Of a stretch of DNA of 64,000 nt, positions 1-8,115 are shown one piece after another. Numbering within the stretch: the stretch's first letter is position 1; each line of letters starts with the position of its first letter. A program made the position numbers and the translations under genes. This DNA comes from Acidiphilium multivorum AIU301. GTDB lineage: Bacteria > Pseudomonadota > Alphaproteobacteria > Acetobacterales > Acetobacteraceae. The stretch covers positions 868,001-932,000 of the forward strand of contig NC_015186.1 in the NCBI RefSeq assembly GCF_000202835.1, given 5' to 3'. A model generated the notes under the pieces. That model saw only the letters and a program-made list of their open reading frames with translations, was not told where the DNA came from and ran no database searches.

Positions 1-55
1 GGAGCCCTGGCGTCCGATCGGTGAGCCGGCGCGCCGCGCCCTCGCGTCCGTTCCG

Positions 56-1348
56 TCACGCCGATCGCGCATGGACCTCGACGGTCAGGTGCGAAAGCGA
101 TCTGAAGCGGGCGAGCTTCCGCTGGTAGTCGGCAGCGCCCAGCCCGCTCGCCGTCCGCACCGACAGGATGGCGCCCAGATGCCCCGGGCCGAGCCGCCAG
201 AGATGCAGGTCCGCCAGTTCGTCGCCATCCGCCTCGATCGTCTCGCGCAGCCGCTGCGCGAGACGGCGGTCGGGGGTCATGTCCAGCAGGATCGCGCCGG
301 TGTCGCGGATCAGGCCGAACGCCCAGCTCGCGATGACCAGCGCGCCGACGATGCCGACCGCCGGGTCCATCCATCGCCAGCCGAAGGCGCGCGCCAGCAG
401 AAGGCCGACGATCACCAGGATCGACACCGCCGCATCGGTGGCGACGTGGATCACCGCCGCGCGCATGTTGTTGTCGCGCCCGGTGGTTTCATGGGCGTGC
501 TCGTGCTCGACGAAGTTCACGGCGCCGCTGGCATCGCCGATGGCAACGACCGCGGTGAATTCATGCGGCTCGGGAATTTCCTCGTGCGATTCCAGGTAGC
601 CGTCGGCCGCCGTCATCGTGAAGGCCTGGCGCCGGCCGCCGGCGCGGATCGTCTCGATCGTCACCGCCGCCGCCGTCGGCAGATCGCCATCCTCCGCCGC
701 CAGGCGGAACCGCGGCGGCACGCCATCCTCGAAAATGCCGAGGCGCATGGCGGCACCGCCGATCGTCACGAGGTGCGTCTCGTCGTCATGGTGGTGGTCA
801 TCCCCGGCGTGTCCGTGATGATGCCCGTGCCCGTGCCCGTGCCCGTGCCCGTGCCCATGTCCGTGGGCATGGCCGTGGCTGTGGCCATGGTCATGCCCGC
901 CGGCGAGAATGAGCGCGCTGACCACATTGACGACGAGCCCGAGCCCGGCGATCGGCAGGGCCTCGGCAAAATCGATCGGCACTGGCGCGAAGAACCGCCT
1001 GATCGCCTCGTAGCCGATCAGCAGGGCGATCATCGCCAGGACGATGGCGCTGGTGAACCCCGCCAGATCGCCGAACTTCCCCGTGCCGAAGCTGAAGCGC
1101 GGATCGCCGGCGTGCTTGCGGGCGTAGCGATAGGCGAGGGCGGCGAGCAGCAGGGCGCCGGCATGCGTGCTCATGTGCAGGCCATCCGCCACCAGCGCGA
1201 TCGACCCGTACAGCGATCCGCCGACGATCTCCAGGATCATCATCGCCGTGCAGATCCAGATCACCCACCAGGTGCGGCGTTCGCTGCGCTCATGGTCGGC
1301 GCGCAGGAAAATATGGTCGTGCCCTGCGAAGGTCGTTTGATCAGACAT
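56..1348 (-). CDS. dmeF: DmeF-type cation diffusion facilitator (Co/Ni/divalent metal efflux)
   Basis: Inner-membrane metal/proton antiporter of the CDF family that exports divalent metals, probably Co2+ or Ni2+. The 430-residue protein has about six membrane segments. A D-x2-H-x3-H metal site typical of DmeF lies at about residues 55-62, and a second HxxTDA motif lies in the C-terminal half. The loop at about residues 152-190 is an extreme His/Gly stretch that probably buffers metal, and it is encoded by a hexanucleotide repeat. The ATG at 1348 is chosen because GAGG lies 7 bases upstream; an in-frame GTG at 1360 would add only four residues. It follows the sensor gene dmeR after 8 bases, so the two are almost certainly co-transcribed. 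The exact metal is inferred from family and partner. Confidence 0.93.
   Translation of the reverse strand: MSDQTTFAGHDHIFLRADHERSERRTWWVIWICTAMMILEIVGGSLYGSIALVADGLHMSTHAGALLLAALAYRYARKHAGDPRFSFGTGKFGDLAGFTSAIVLAMIALLIGYEAIRRFFAPVPIDFAEALPIAGLGLVVNVVSALILAGGHDHGHSHGHAHGHGHGHGHGHGHGHHHGHAGDDHHHDDETHLVTIGGAAMRLGIFEDGVPPRFRLAAEDGDLPTAAAVTIETIRAGGRRQAFTMTAADGYLESHEEIPEPHEFTAVVAIGDASGAVNFVEHEHAHETTGRDNNMRAAVIHVATDAAVSILVIVGLLLARAFGWRWMDPAVGIVGALVIASWAFGLIRDTGAILLDMTPDRRLAQRLRETIEADGDELADLHLWRLGPGHLGAILSVRTASGLGAADYQRKLARFRSLSHLTVEVHARSA
821..856. repeat. Hexanucleotide (TGCCCG-type) tandem repeat in dmeF
   Basis: Six consecutive 6-bp units (ATGCCC, then GTGCCC five times) encode alternating His-Gly in the metal-binding loop of DmeF. 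A 6-bp unit keeps the reading frame, so slippage would lengthen or shorten the His loop without inactivating the transporter. Confidence 0.85.
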
Positions 1349-1356
1349 GTCTTGCC

Positions 1357-1635
1357 TCACTTCAGATAGGCGCGGATCACGGCCAGGAGCTGCTCGGTCG
1401 CGTCGTTGTCCTGCGCGTCGGGATGGGTGTCCGCGTCCACGAGGTGCGAACGGACGTGATCCTCGACGACCTCCGCCATCAGCCCCGCGATCGCCCCGCG
1501 GACCCCGGCGATCTGCTGCATGACGGTCTCGCAGCCGGCCTCCGCCTCGAGAGCCCGCTCGATGGCCTCGACCTGGCCCCGGATCCGGCGGACGCGCGCC
1601 AGCAGCTTCCGCTTTTCACGAACGGTATGGGTCAT
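1357..1635 (-). CDS. dmeR: RcnR/DmeR-type metal-sensing repressor (CsoR/FrmR family)
   Basis: A 92-residue all-helical DNA-binding sensor of the CsoR/RcnR/FrmR family. The residues that distinguish RcnR-type Ni/Co sensors are present: His3, Cys35, His60 and His64, with the N-terminal M-x-H. CsoR copper sensors and FrmR formaldehyde sensors use different residues at these positions. The expected role is a repressor that leaves DNA when Co2+ or Ni2+ binds, releasing its own gene and dmeF. It is the first gene of the two-gene operon. A G/C-tract operator-like sequence lies just upstream at 1651-1676. The start at 1635 is the only plausible ATG and gives the usual family length. Confidence 0.92.
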   Translation of the reverse strand: MTHTVREKRKLLARVRRIRGQVEAIERALEAEAGCETVMQQIAGVRGAIAGLMAEVVEDHVRSHLVDADTHPDAQDNDATEQLLAVIRAYLK

Positions 1636-1650
1636 CCGGCATCTCTAGCA

Positions 1651-1676
1651 TACTCCCCCTCCCTATAACAGGGGGG
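1651..1676 (-). promoter_or_regulatory. Candidate DmeR/RcnR operator
   Basis: A TACT followed by five C, and 12 bases further on a run of six G, sit 16-41 bp upstream of dmeR. RcnR-family repressors bind G-tracts flanked by TACT/AGTA, so the site is well placed for autoregulation. The assignment is inferred from resemblance and position. Confidence 0.5.
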
Positions 1677-1713
1677 CGCAGCGCCGCCGGACGGCCCCGG
1701 CGCGCGACCGCCC

Positions 1714-1727
1714 TTGACATGGGTCAA
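1714..1727. promoter_or_regulatory. Candidate FnrL/FixK box upstream of the aldehyde oxidoreductase operon
   Basis: TTGAC-ATGG-GTCAA is a perfect palindrome matching the alphaproteobacterial FnrL/FixK consensus TTGAY-N4-RTCAA. It lies about 55-95 bp before the possible starts of the first pao gene, which suits activation. Binding is inferred only. Confidence 0.5.
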
Positions 1728-1782
1728 CGCAGGAGCCGCCGGCCGATGCTATCCACAATGACCAGTATCGGCATCCGCGCGG

Positions 1783-2418
1783 ATGCCGTTCCGGACAACC
1801 TCGAGCGGCGGATCCTGCACTGTGGAGCATGATGTTTCGCGACGGTCGTTCATATGCGGTTCGGCGCTGGCCGCCGCCGCCGCGGGCGTGCCCGGTCCCG
1901 CCGCGGCGGCACCGCCTGCCGCGGATGCCGGGCGGGTGCTCGGCCCCGGCGCAATCCCCGTCACCCTCACGGTCAACGGTACCGGCCACGTCCTCGCCAT
2001 CCCGCCGCAGACGACCCTCGCCGATGCGCTCCGCACGATGCTCGGCCTGACCGGCACCAAGGTCGCATGCGATCGCGGCGCCTGTTCCGCCTGCACCGTC
2101 TGGCTCGACGGCAAGCCGATCGTCTCCTGCATGTTCCTCGCCATCGATGCCGCGGGGCATCGGGTCACGACGATCGAGGGGCTGGCGCGCGGCGACGACC
2201 TCCATCCCGTGCAGGCCGCGTTCATCGCGCACGACGCCCTGCAATGCGGCTTCTGCACGCCCGGCATGGTCATGAGCTGCGCCGCCCTGCTCGGCTCCGT
2301 GCCGGCACCGACCGACGCCGAGGTGAGGGCGGCCATCAGCGGCCATCTCTGCCGCTGCGGCACCTATCCGCACGTCATCGCGGCGACGCTCGACGCCGCG
2401 CGTGTCCGGAAATCCTGA
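1783..2418 (+). CDS. paoA: Periplasmic aldehyde oxidoreductase, 2Fe-2S subunit (PaoA-like)
   Basis: Small iron-sulfur subunit of a xanthine-dehydrogenase-family molybdoenzyme. A twin-arginine signal (SRRSF followed by an Ala-rich core, ending near AAAA) should export the folded complex to the periplasm. Two [2Fe-2S] clusters are visible: the plant-type set (CDRGACSAC, then Cys after 11 residues) and the C-terminal set CGFC...CRC. Length (211 residues) suits PaoA of E. coli. The upstream ATG at 1783 has no clear ribosome site. A GTG at 1822 would give a shorter, more typical Tat n-region and may be the true start. Next come the molybdenum and FAD subunits. Confidence 0.88.
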   Translation: MPFRTTSSGGSCTVEHDVSRRSFICGSALAAAAAGVPGPAAAAPPAADAGRVLGPGAIPVTLTVNGTGHVLAIPPQTTLADALRTMLGLTGTKVACDRGACSACTVWLDGKPIVSCMFLAIDAAGHRVTTIEGLARGDDLHPVQAAFIAHDALQCGFCTPGMVMSCAALLGSVPAPTDAEVRAAISGHLCRCGTYPHVIAATLDAARVRKS

Positions 2419-2420
2419 GC

Positions 2421-4766
2421 ATGGCGCATGATCCGTCACGCCGCACCGAGCGCTTCCCCCACGGCATCGCCGGGGCCGGCCTCGGGTCGATCGAGCGGTC
2501 GGTGCCGGCGGACGAGCCGCCGCCGCTGCCGCCGAACGCCGAACTCGCGGTCATCGGCCGTTCGGTTCCCCGGCTGAACGGGCGCGACAAGGTCACGGGC
2601 GCCACGCGCTACACGGTGGACATCGCGCCGCGCGGCATGCTGCATGCCCGCCTGCTGCGCGCGCCCCTCGCGCATGCCCGCATCCGCGCGATCGACGCCG
2701 GCGCGGCCCGCGCGCTCGATGGCGTCCGTGCGGTCGTCATCCTGGCGCAGCCCGGCGATCCCCTGTCGGGCATGGTCCGCTATGCCGGCCAGCCGGTCGC
2801 CGCACTCGCCGCCGACTCGCCGGCCATCGCCAGGGCGGCGCTCGATCTCGTCCGTGTCGACTACGAAGCGCTCCCCTTCGTCGTCGACATGGAAGACGCC
2901 CGCGCCAGCGAAGCGCCGCCGGTCTATGCCCCCGGCACCGCGCCGGCCGGCCATCCCTCCGGCTTCCCCGCCCCCGCCGGTCTCGCCCGACACGGCAATG
3001 TCCGCGCCGCCGTGATCGACCGGCGGGGCGACGTCGCCGCCGGCCTCGCCGCGGCCGATGTGGTGGTGGAGGGCACCTATCGCACCCAGGTGCAGACCCA
3101 TTGCTGCATGGAGCCCCACGCCATCGTCGCGGACTGGACGGAGGACGGGCTCACCGTCCACATGTCCACCCAGTTCACCGCCGGCATCCGCCACGAACTC
3201 GCCGCCGCGTTCGCCCTCCCGCTCAGCCGCGTGCGTGTCGTGGTCGACGGCATGGGCGGCGGCTTCGGCTCGAAATCGACCCTCGGCACCTATGGGCGCG
3301 CCGCCGTCGCCCTCTCCCGCGCGGCCGGCGCGCCCGTCCGCCTGGTGCTGACCCGCGCCGAGGAGCAGGTCGATTCCGGCAACCGCCCCGGCACGTTCCA
3401 GCACCTGCGCATCGGCGCCCGGCGCGATGGCACGCTGACCGCGATCGAACTGACCAGCCATGGCACGGCGGGCGTGGCGCTCGGCGCCGGCGTCGGCGAC
3501 TTTGCCGGCGCGGTCTACCGGTGTCCGAACCTGCTGACATCGCATCGCGACGTCTTCACCAATGCCGGGCCCGGCTGCGCCATGCGCGCGCCGGGAAACG
3601 TGCCGGGCGCCTTCGCCTTCGAACAGGCGATCGACGAGCTCGCCGAACGCCTCGCGCTCGATCCCGTTGCCCTGCGTGACAGGATCGATCCCAGCCCGGT
3701 CCGCCGCGAGGAACGGCGGATCGGCGCCGCGCGCTTCGGCTGGGCCGCCCGTCATCCGCCGGGTTCGGATCGGGGGCCGGTCAAGCGCGGCATCGGCATG
3801 GCGCAGTCCCACTGGGGCGCGCATGTGCAGATCAACGCGGCCTGCGAGGTCCGTGTCCTGCGCGACGGCTCGGTGGAGGTGATGTCGAGCGTGCAGGATA
3901 TCGGCACCGGCATCACCACGGTGCTCGCCCAGACGGTGGCGGAAGTCCTCGGCCTGCGCGCGGAGGATATCACGGTCCGCATCGGCGATACCATCTTTCC
4001 GTCGGGGCCGCCGTCCTATGGCAGCCGCACGACGGCGTCGATCACGCCGCCCGCCCGCACCGCCGCCTGGCGCGTGCTCCGCCGCCTGCTGGCCGAAGCC
4101 GCCCAGCGCCTGGGCGTCGCGCCGGATGCCCTGATCGCCCGCGCCGGGCGGATCATCGTCCGCGACGATCCTGCCCGGGGCCTGGCCTTCGGCGAGGTCA
4201 CGGCGCGGCTGCGCACGGATTCCATCAGCGAAGTCGCCTCCCGCGCCGACGATTACGCCGGCTTCGGGCAACGCTACGGCGACGCGGCGACGGCCCGGCA
4301 GGATCTCGGCGGCGTGCAGTTCGCCGCCGTCGCGGTCGATACCGAAACCGGCATCATCCGGGTCGAGCGCGTGCTCGCCGTCCAGGATTGCGGCCGCCCG
4401 ATGAACCCGCGTCAGATCGAAAGCCAGGTTCATGGCGGCATCCTGATGGGCCTGTCCTACGCGCTGTTCGAGGACCGCATCATGGACCGTCACACCGGCC
4501 GCATGGTCAACCCCGATCTCGAGCAATACAAGATCGCCGGACCGTACGAGACCCCCGCGATCGACGTCGTCCTCCTCGAAAACTATGAAGCCAACAGCGC
4601 AACCGATGCCTACGGCATCGCCGAGCCGGCGAACATCGCCACCGCGCCGGCGATCGCCAACGCCGTCCGCAACGCCATCGGCATCCGCATGCGGCGCCTG
4701 CCGATGACCCCGGCCGCGGTGCTGGCGGCGCTTGGCGGCTCTCCGTCCCGGAACCTGCCCCCATGA
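2421..4766 (+). CDS. paoC: Periplasmic aldehyde oxidoreductase, molybdenum cofactor subunit (PaoC-like)
   Basis: Large catalytic subunit (781 residues) of the xanthine dehydrogenase/aldehyde oxidase family, binding the Mo-pterin cofactor. Supporting motifs are the Gly-rich GMGGGFGSK segment, an RAPG-type segment and, near the C terminus, GIAEPA with the conserved active-site glutamate (about E735). It would oxidise aldehydes to acids with water and pass electrons to the 2Fe-2S and FAD subunits. The start at 2421 follows the previous stop by two bases, and the reading frame open upstream of it is not coding. It has no signal peptide, so it probably rides out with the Tat-tagged small subunit, as in PaoABC. 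The substrate is not predictable from sequence. Confidence 0.9.
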   Translation: MAHDPSRRTERFPHGIAGAGLGSIERSVPADEPPPLPPNAELAVIGRSVPRLNGRDKVTGATRYTVDIAPRGMLHARLLRAPLAHARIRAIDAGAARALDGVRAVVILAQPGDPLSGMVRYAGQPVAALAADSPAIARAALDLVRVDYEALPFVVDMEDARASEAPPVYAPGTAPAGHPSGFPAPAGLARHGNVRAAVIDRRGDVAAGLAAADVVVEGTYRTQVQTHCCMEPHAIVADWTEDGLTVHMSTQFTAGIRHELAAAFALPLSRVRVVVDGMGGGFGSKSTLGTYGRAAVALSRAAGAPVRLVLTRAEEQVDSGNRPGTFQHLRIGARRDGTLTAIELTSHGTAGVALGAGVGDFAGAVYRCPNLLTSHRDVFTNAGPGCAMRAPGNVPGAFAFEQAIDELAERLALDPVALRDRIDPSPVRREERRIGAARFGWAARHPPGSDRGPVKRGIGMAQSHWGAHVQINAACEVRVLRDGSVEVMSSVQDIGTGITTVLAQTVAEVLGLRAEDITVRIGDTIFPSGPPSYGSRTTASITPPARTAAWRVLRRLLAEAAQRLGVAPDALIARAGRIIVRDDPARGLAFGEVTARLRTDSISEVASRADDYAGFGQRYGDAATARQDLGGVQFAAVAVDTETGIIRVERVLAVQDCGRPMNPRQIESQVHGGILMGLSYALFEDRIMDRHTGRMVNPDLEQYKIAGPYETPAIDVVLLENYEANSATDAYGIAEPANIATAPAIANAVRNAIGIRMRRLPMTPAAVLAALGGSPSRNLPP

Positions 4767-5779
4767 AGCCGTTCGCCACGCTCCGCGCCCCGACGATCGC
4801 CGCCGCCGCCGCCTCGGCCTCCACGACGATGGCGGAAGCGATGACCCGCGCCGGCCCGGCGAACGGCGTCGCACTCCTGCGCGCCGGCGGGATCGACGTG
4901 CTCGACCTGCTCAAGGAAGATCTGGTGGCGCCCGCCATGCTGGTGAGCGTCATCGACATTCCCGGCCTCGACGCGATCCGCGAGGGTGCCGACGGGCTTC
5001 ACATCGGCGCAGCGGCCACGCTCGCCGGCATCGCCGCGCATCCGCTCGTCCGCGAGCGCTATCCCGCGCTGGCTTCGGCCATCGGCCACTCGGCCAGCCC
5101 GCAGATCCGCAACGTGGCAACGCTCGGCGGCAATCTGCTCCAGCGCCCCCGCTGCTGGTATTTCCGCTCCGCCGCCTATCGCTGCCTGCGCAAGGGCGGC
5201 GGCCACTGTTTCGCGATCGACGGCGAGAACCAGTATCACGCGATCTTCGACAACCATCCCTGCGCGATCGTGCATCCCTCCACCGCCGCGACGGTCCTTG
5301 TCGCGCTCGGCGCCTTCGTCGACCTCGCCGATGCGCACGGAACCTCCCGCCGCGTCAGGCTCGAGAATTTCCTCGTCGGGCCGGCCATCGACCTGCAACG
5401 CGAGAACGATCTCCAGCCGCATGAAATCCTGACCGCGATCGTCCTGCCCACCCCGCCGTCCGGCGCCCGCATGGCGCATCTGCGCCAGGGCGAGCGCGAT
5501 TCGATGGACTGGCCGCTGGCCGATGTCGCCGTGCTGATCGAGATGGATACTGCCCGAACCTGCACGCGCGCCGCCATCATCCTCGGCGCGGCGGCGCCGG
5601 TGCCGCATCGGGCGCGCGCCGCGGAAGCGGCGCTGCGCGGGCGCGTCATCACCGATGATGCCGCCCGCGAGGCCGCGCGCGCCGCCCTCGCCGGGGCGAC
5701 GCCGCTCGCGAAGAACGTCTACAAGCTGAAACTGTTCGAGACCCTCATCCGCCGCGCGATCCTGACCGCGGTCGCATAG
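4763..5779 (+). CDS. paoB: Periplasmic aldehyde oxidoreductase, FAD/4Fe-4S subunit (PaoB-like)
   Basis: FAD-binding subunit (338 residues) of the CO-dehydrogenase flavoprotein family. The start overlaps the end of paoC by ATGA. FAD contacts are expected around the segment TLGGNLLQR. Just after it come four cysteines, C131, C141, C149 and C167, that match the extra [4Fe-4S] insertion of E. coli PaoB and are absent from most xanthine dehydrogenase FAD subunits. This points to the PaoABC type over the isoquinoline oxidoreductase type. The gene order A-C-B differs from A-B-C in E. coli. No XdhC/PaoD insertion chaperone gene lies nearby, so that factor must be encoded elsewhere. Confidence 0.9.
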   Translation: MKPFATLRAPTIAAAAASASTTMAEAMTRAGPANGVALLRAGGIDVLDLLKEDLVAPAMLVSVIDIPGLDAIREGADGLHIGAAATLAGIAAHPLVRERYPALASAIGHSASPQIRNVATLGGNLLQRPRCWYFRSAAYRCLRKGGGHCFAIDGENQYHAIFDNHPCAIVHPSTAATVLVALGAFVDLADAHGTSRRVRLENFLVGPAIDLQRENDLQPHEILTAIVLPTPPSGARMAHLRQGERDSMDWPLADVAVLIEMDTARTCTRAAIILGAAAPVPHRARAAEAALRGRVITDDAAREAARAALAGATPLAKNVYKLKLFETLIRRAILTAVA

Positions 5780-5856
5780 CCGCGCCCGGCGCTTGACGAT
5801 CATCCCCCGCCGCTGCAATCGCCATCCTGCAACCGCATCGGGACGGAGACGACGGG

Positions 5857-6906
5857 ATGGCCGACAACGAACGACATATCCGCGCGGGGCTGATCGGCTA
5901 CGGTTATGCCGGCCGCACGTTTCACGCCCCGCTCATCAGGGCCACGGCCGGCTATTCGCTCGTCGCGGTCGCCTCAAGCGATGCGGCGAAAGTGCAGGCC
6001 GACCTGCCCGGCATCGCGGTCGAGCCGGCCCCCGCCGCGCTCCTCCGGCGCGACGATATTGACCTCGTCGTCATCGCCACGCCGAACGACTCGCATCGCC
6101 CGCTCGCCGAAATGGCCCTCGCCGCCGGCAAGCATGTCGTCGTCGACAAGCCTTTTGCCCTCTCGCACGCCGATGCGCAGGCCGTGGTCGCCGCGGCCGA
6201 AGCGGCGCGACGCCATGTCGCGGTCTTCCAGAACCGCCGTTGGGACAGCGATTTCCTCGCCATCCGCCAGGCGATCGAAACCGGCCGCATCGGCGCGGTC
6301 CGCCACTTCGAATCCCATGTCGACCGGTTCCGCCCCCAGGTCCGCCCGCGCTGGCGCGAGGCGGCGGGCCCCGGCGCCGGGCTGTGGCTCGATCTCGGTC
6401 CGCATCTCGTCGACCAGGCGCTCTGCCTGTTCGGATCTCCGTCGCGGGTCATCGCGAGTTTCGCCGCCCAGCGGCAGGGCGCCACGGTCGAGGACTGGGC
6501 GCATGTCGTCCTCGAATATCCCGCCCTGCGCGTGATCCTGCACGCCGGCATGCTGGCCGCCGGCGGATCGCATCGCTTCGTCGTCCATGGCGAGGCGGGA
6601 ACCCTGGTCAAGCGTGCGGCCGATCGGCAGGAAGACCAGCTTCGCGCCGGCATGATCCCCGGCGCGCCCGGCTGGGGCGAAGATCCCGACGATTTGCTCC
6701 TCCTCGACGGCACCAGCCCCCCGCTGTCCTTGCCCGCGCCGGCCGGCGACCACCGGGCATTCTACGCGGCGCTGCGCGAGGCGCTGCTCGGCCGCGCGCC
6801 GAATCCCGTGCGGCCTGACGAGGCGCTCGCGGTCATGGCGGTTCTCGACGCCGCCGCCCGCGCCGCATCGACCGGCAACGCCGCCGTTCCCGTTTCAGGC
6901 GCATAG
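5857..6906 (+). CDS. Gfo/Idh/MocA-family NAD(P)-dependent oxidoreductase
   Basis: A 349-residue soluble dehydrogenase of the glucose-fructose oxidoreductase/inositol dehydrogenase family. The N-terminal Rossmann fold shows GYGYAG at about residue 14, and the catalytic-lysine motif appears as DKPF where EKPF/EKP is usual. The C-terminal half has the substrate-binding alpha/beta domain, with an NRRWD segment as in YdgJ-like members. It probably oxidises a sugar, inositol or sugar-derived alcohol, but the substrate cannot be read from sequence. It lies 77 bases after the aldehyde oxidoreductase operon on the same strand and may share its transcript. GGAG upstream of ATG 5857 supports the start. 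Confidence 0.85.
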   Translation: MADNERHIRAGLIGYGYAGRTFHAPLIRATAGYSLVAVASSDAAKVQADLPGIAVEPAPAALLRRDDIDLVVIATPNDSHRPLAEMALAAGKHVVVDKPFALSHADAQAVVAAAEAARRHVAVFQNRRWDSDFLAIRQAIETGRIGAVRHFESHVDRFRPQVRPRWREAAGPGAGLWLDLGPHLVDQALCLFGSPSRVIASFAAQRQGATVEDWAHVVLEYPALRVILHAGMLAAGGSHRFVVHGEAGTLVKRAADRQEDQLRAGMIPGAPGWGEDPDDLLLLDGTSPPLSLPAPAGDHRAFYAALREALLGRAPNPVRPDEALAVMAVLDAAARAASTGNAAVPVSGA

Positions 6907-6940
6907 CGGATCATCGGCTTCCGGCGCCCATGCCGGCGCG

Positions 6941-6954
6941 TTGATTTCCCTCAA
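6941..6954. promoter_or_regulatory. Candidate FnrL/FixK-like box (one mismatch)
   Basis: TTGAT-TTCC-CTCAA matches TTGAY-N4-RTCAA in nine of ten defined positions, and lies 145 bp upstream of the antiporter start in a 192-bp gap. One mismatch and a large distance make this weak. Confidence 0.25.
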
Positions 6955-7098
6955 TGCCGCACGCCGCCGGGCATGGGATCGATAGGTCTCACAGCGCGAT
7001 CGGGCTTCGGACATGTCGAGCAGCGAGCGGAAGCCGCCCTGTCCCGCCTCCCTCGGGACCGACGGTGGACGGACCATCCCCTTCGGGCGCGCCCGGCG

Positions 7099-8115
7099 AT
7101 GACGGCCGCCGAAACCTGGCTCGCCTTCTTCGCCTGTCTCGCGTTGGTCGGCGCCGCCGGGCCGGTGCTGTCGCGCAACGGCGATATCATCGCGGTGAAG
7201 ACGGGCCTGACCGGCGGCTGGATCGGCCTGATCCTCGTCGCCGCCATCACCTCGCTGCCCGAACTCGCGACCGGCCTCAGCGCCGTGACCATCGCCAACG
7301 CGCCGGACACCGCGGTGGGCGATGTCTTCGGCAGTTGCGTCTTCAACCTCGCGATCCTGATCGTGCTCGACTTCATGCAACGCGGCGAGAGCGTCTACCG
7401 CCGGGTGCGCCAGGGGCACATCCTCTCCGCCGGCTTCGGCGTCGTGCTGATCGGCTTCGTCGGCATGAACATCGCCCTGCACGGCCAGGGCATGGCCGTC
7501 GCCGCATTCGGGGTCGGCGGCTACACGCCGATCATCTTCCTGCTATACGCGCTCGGCGCCCGCGCCGTCTTCTTCTACGAGCGCGACCACCGCGAGGACG
7601 CCGCCGAAGACGCGGCCGACCGCTATGCCGGAACCACGCTCGGCACGGCGGTCCGCAGCTATGCGCTCGCTTCGGCGGTCGTCGTCGTCACCGGCACGGC
7701 GCTGCCATTCGTCGCCGTGGCGCTGGCCGCGGCGATGGGCTGGCAACAGACCTTCGTCGGCACGCTGCTGGTCGCCGCCGTCACCTCGCTGCCGGAACTG
7801 GTGGTCAGCGTCGTCGCCGTCCGCATCGGCGCCGTGGACATGGCGATGGCGAACCTGCTCGGCAGCAACATGTTCAACATCCTCATCCTCGGCATCGACG
7901 ACCTGTTCTACCGACAGGGCCCGATCCTCTACCGGGTCTCGCCGGTCCATGTCGTGTCGGCGCTGTCCGCCGTCATCATGTCGGGCCTGCTGATCGCCGG
8001 CATATTGTATCGCCCGCAGCGGCGCATCTTCCAAACCGTCGGCTGGATCAGCTTCGGCCTGTTCACGATGTATCTGCTGAATTCCTATGTGATCTTCCTC
8101 CATGGCACGCACTGA
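7099..8115 (+). CDS. Na+/Ca2+-exchanger-family (CaCA) antiporter
   Basis: Integral membrane antiporter (338 residues, about ten helices) of the CaCA superfamily. The two inverted alpha-repeats are clear: AAITSLPELATGLSAV with GDVFGSCVFN in the first half, and AAVTSLPELVVSVVAV with ANLLGSNMFN in the second. Their acidic and polar residues form the cation site. It probably expels Ca2+ in exchange for H+ or Na+. The ATG at 7099 places the first membrane helix directly at the N terminus. An in-frame ATG at 6973 would add 42 soluble-looking residues and is less likely. Its last 14 bases overlap the P-type ATPase gene, so both are co-translated. Confidence 0.88.
   Translation: MTAAETWLAFFACLALVGAAGPVLSRNGDIIAVKTGLTGGWIGLILVAAITSLPELATGLSAVTIANAPDTAVGDVFGSCVFNLAILIVLDFMQRGESVYRRVRQGHILSAGFGVVLIGFVGMNIALHGQGMAVAAFGVGGYTPIIFLLYALGARAVFFYERDHREDAAEDAADRYAGTTLGTAVRSYALASAVVVVTGTALPFVAVALAAAMGWQQTFVGTLLVAAVTSLPELVVSVVAVRIGAVDMAMANLLGSNMFNILILGIDDLFYRQGPILYRVSPVHVVSALSAVIMSGLLIAGILYRPQRRIFQTVGWISFGLFTMYLLNSYVIFLHGTH

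Noticed and set aside
1854-2420. Open frame continuing upstream of the molybdenum subunit
   Set aside because: It overlaps the 2Fe-2S subunit in another frame and encodes Arg-rich nonsense; ATG 2421 directly follows the previous stop.
2436-4874. Long antisense frames opposite the molybdenum oxidoreductase, nuo and other genes
   Set aside because: GC-rich DNA produces long open frames opposite real genes. These are Arg/Gly/Ala-rich shadows with no family motifs.
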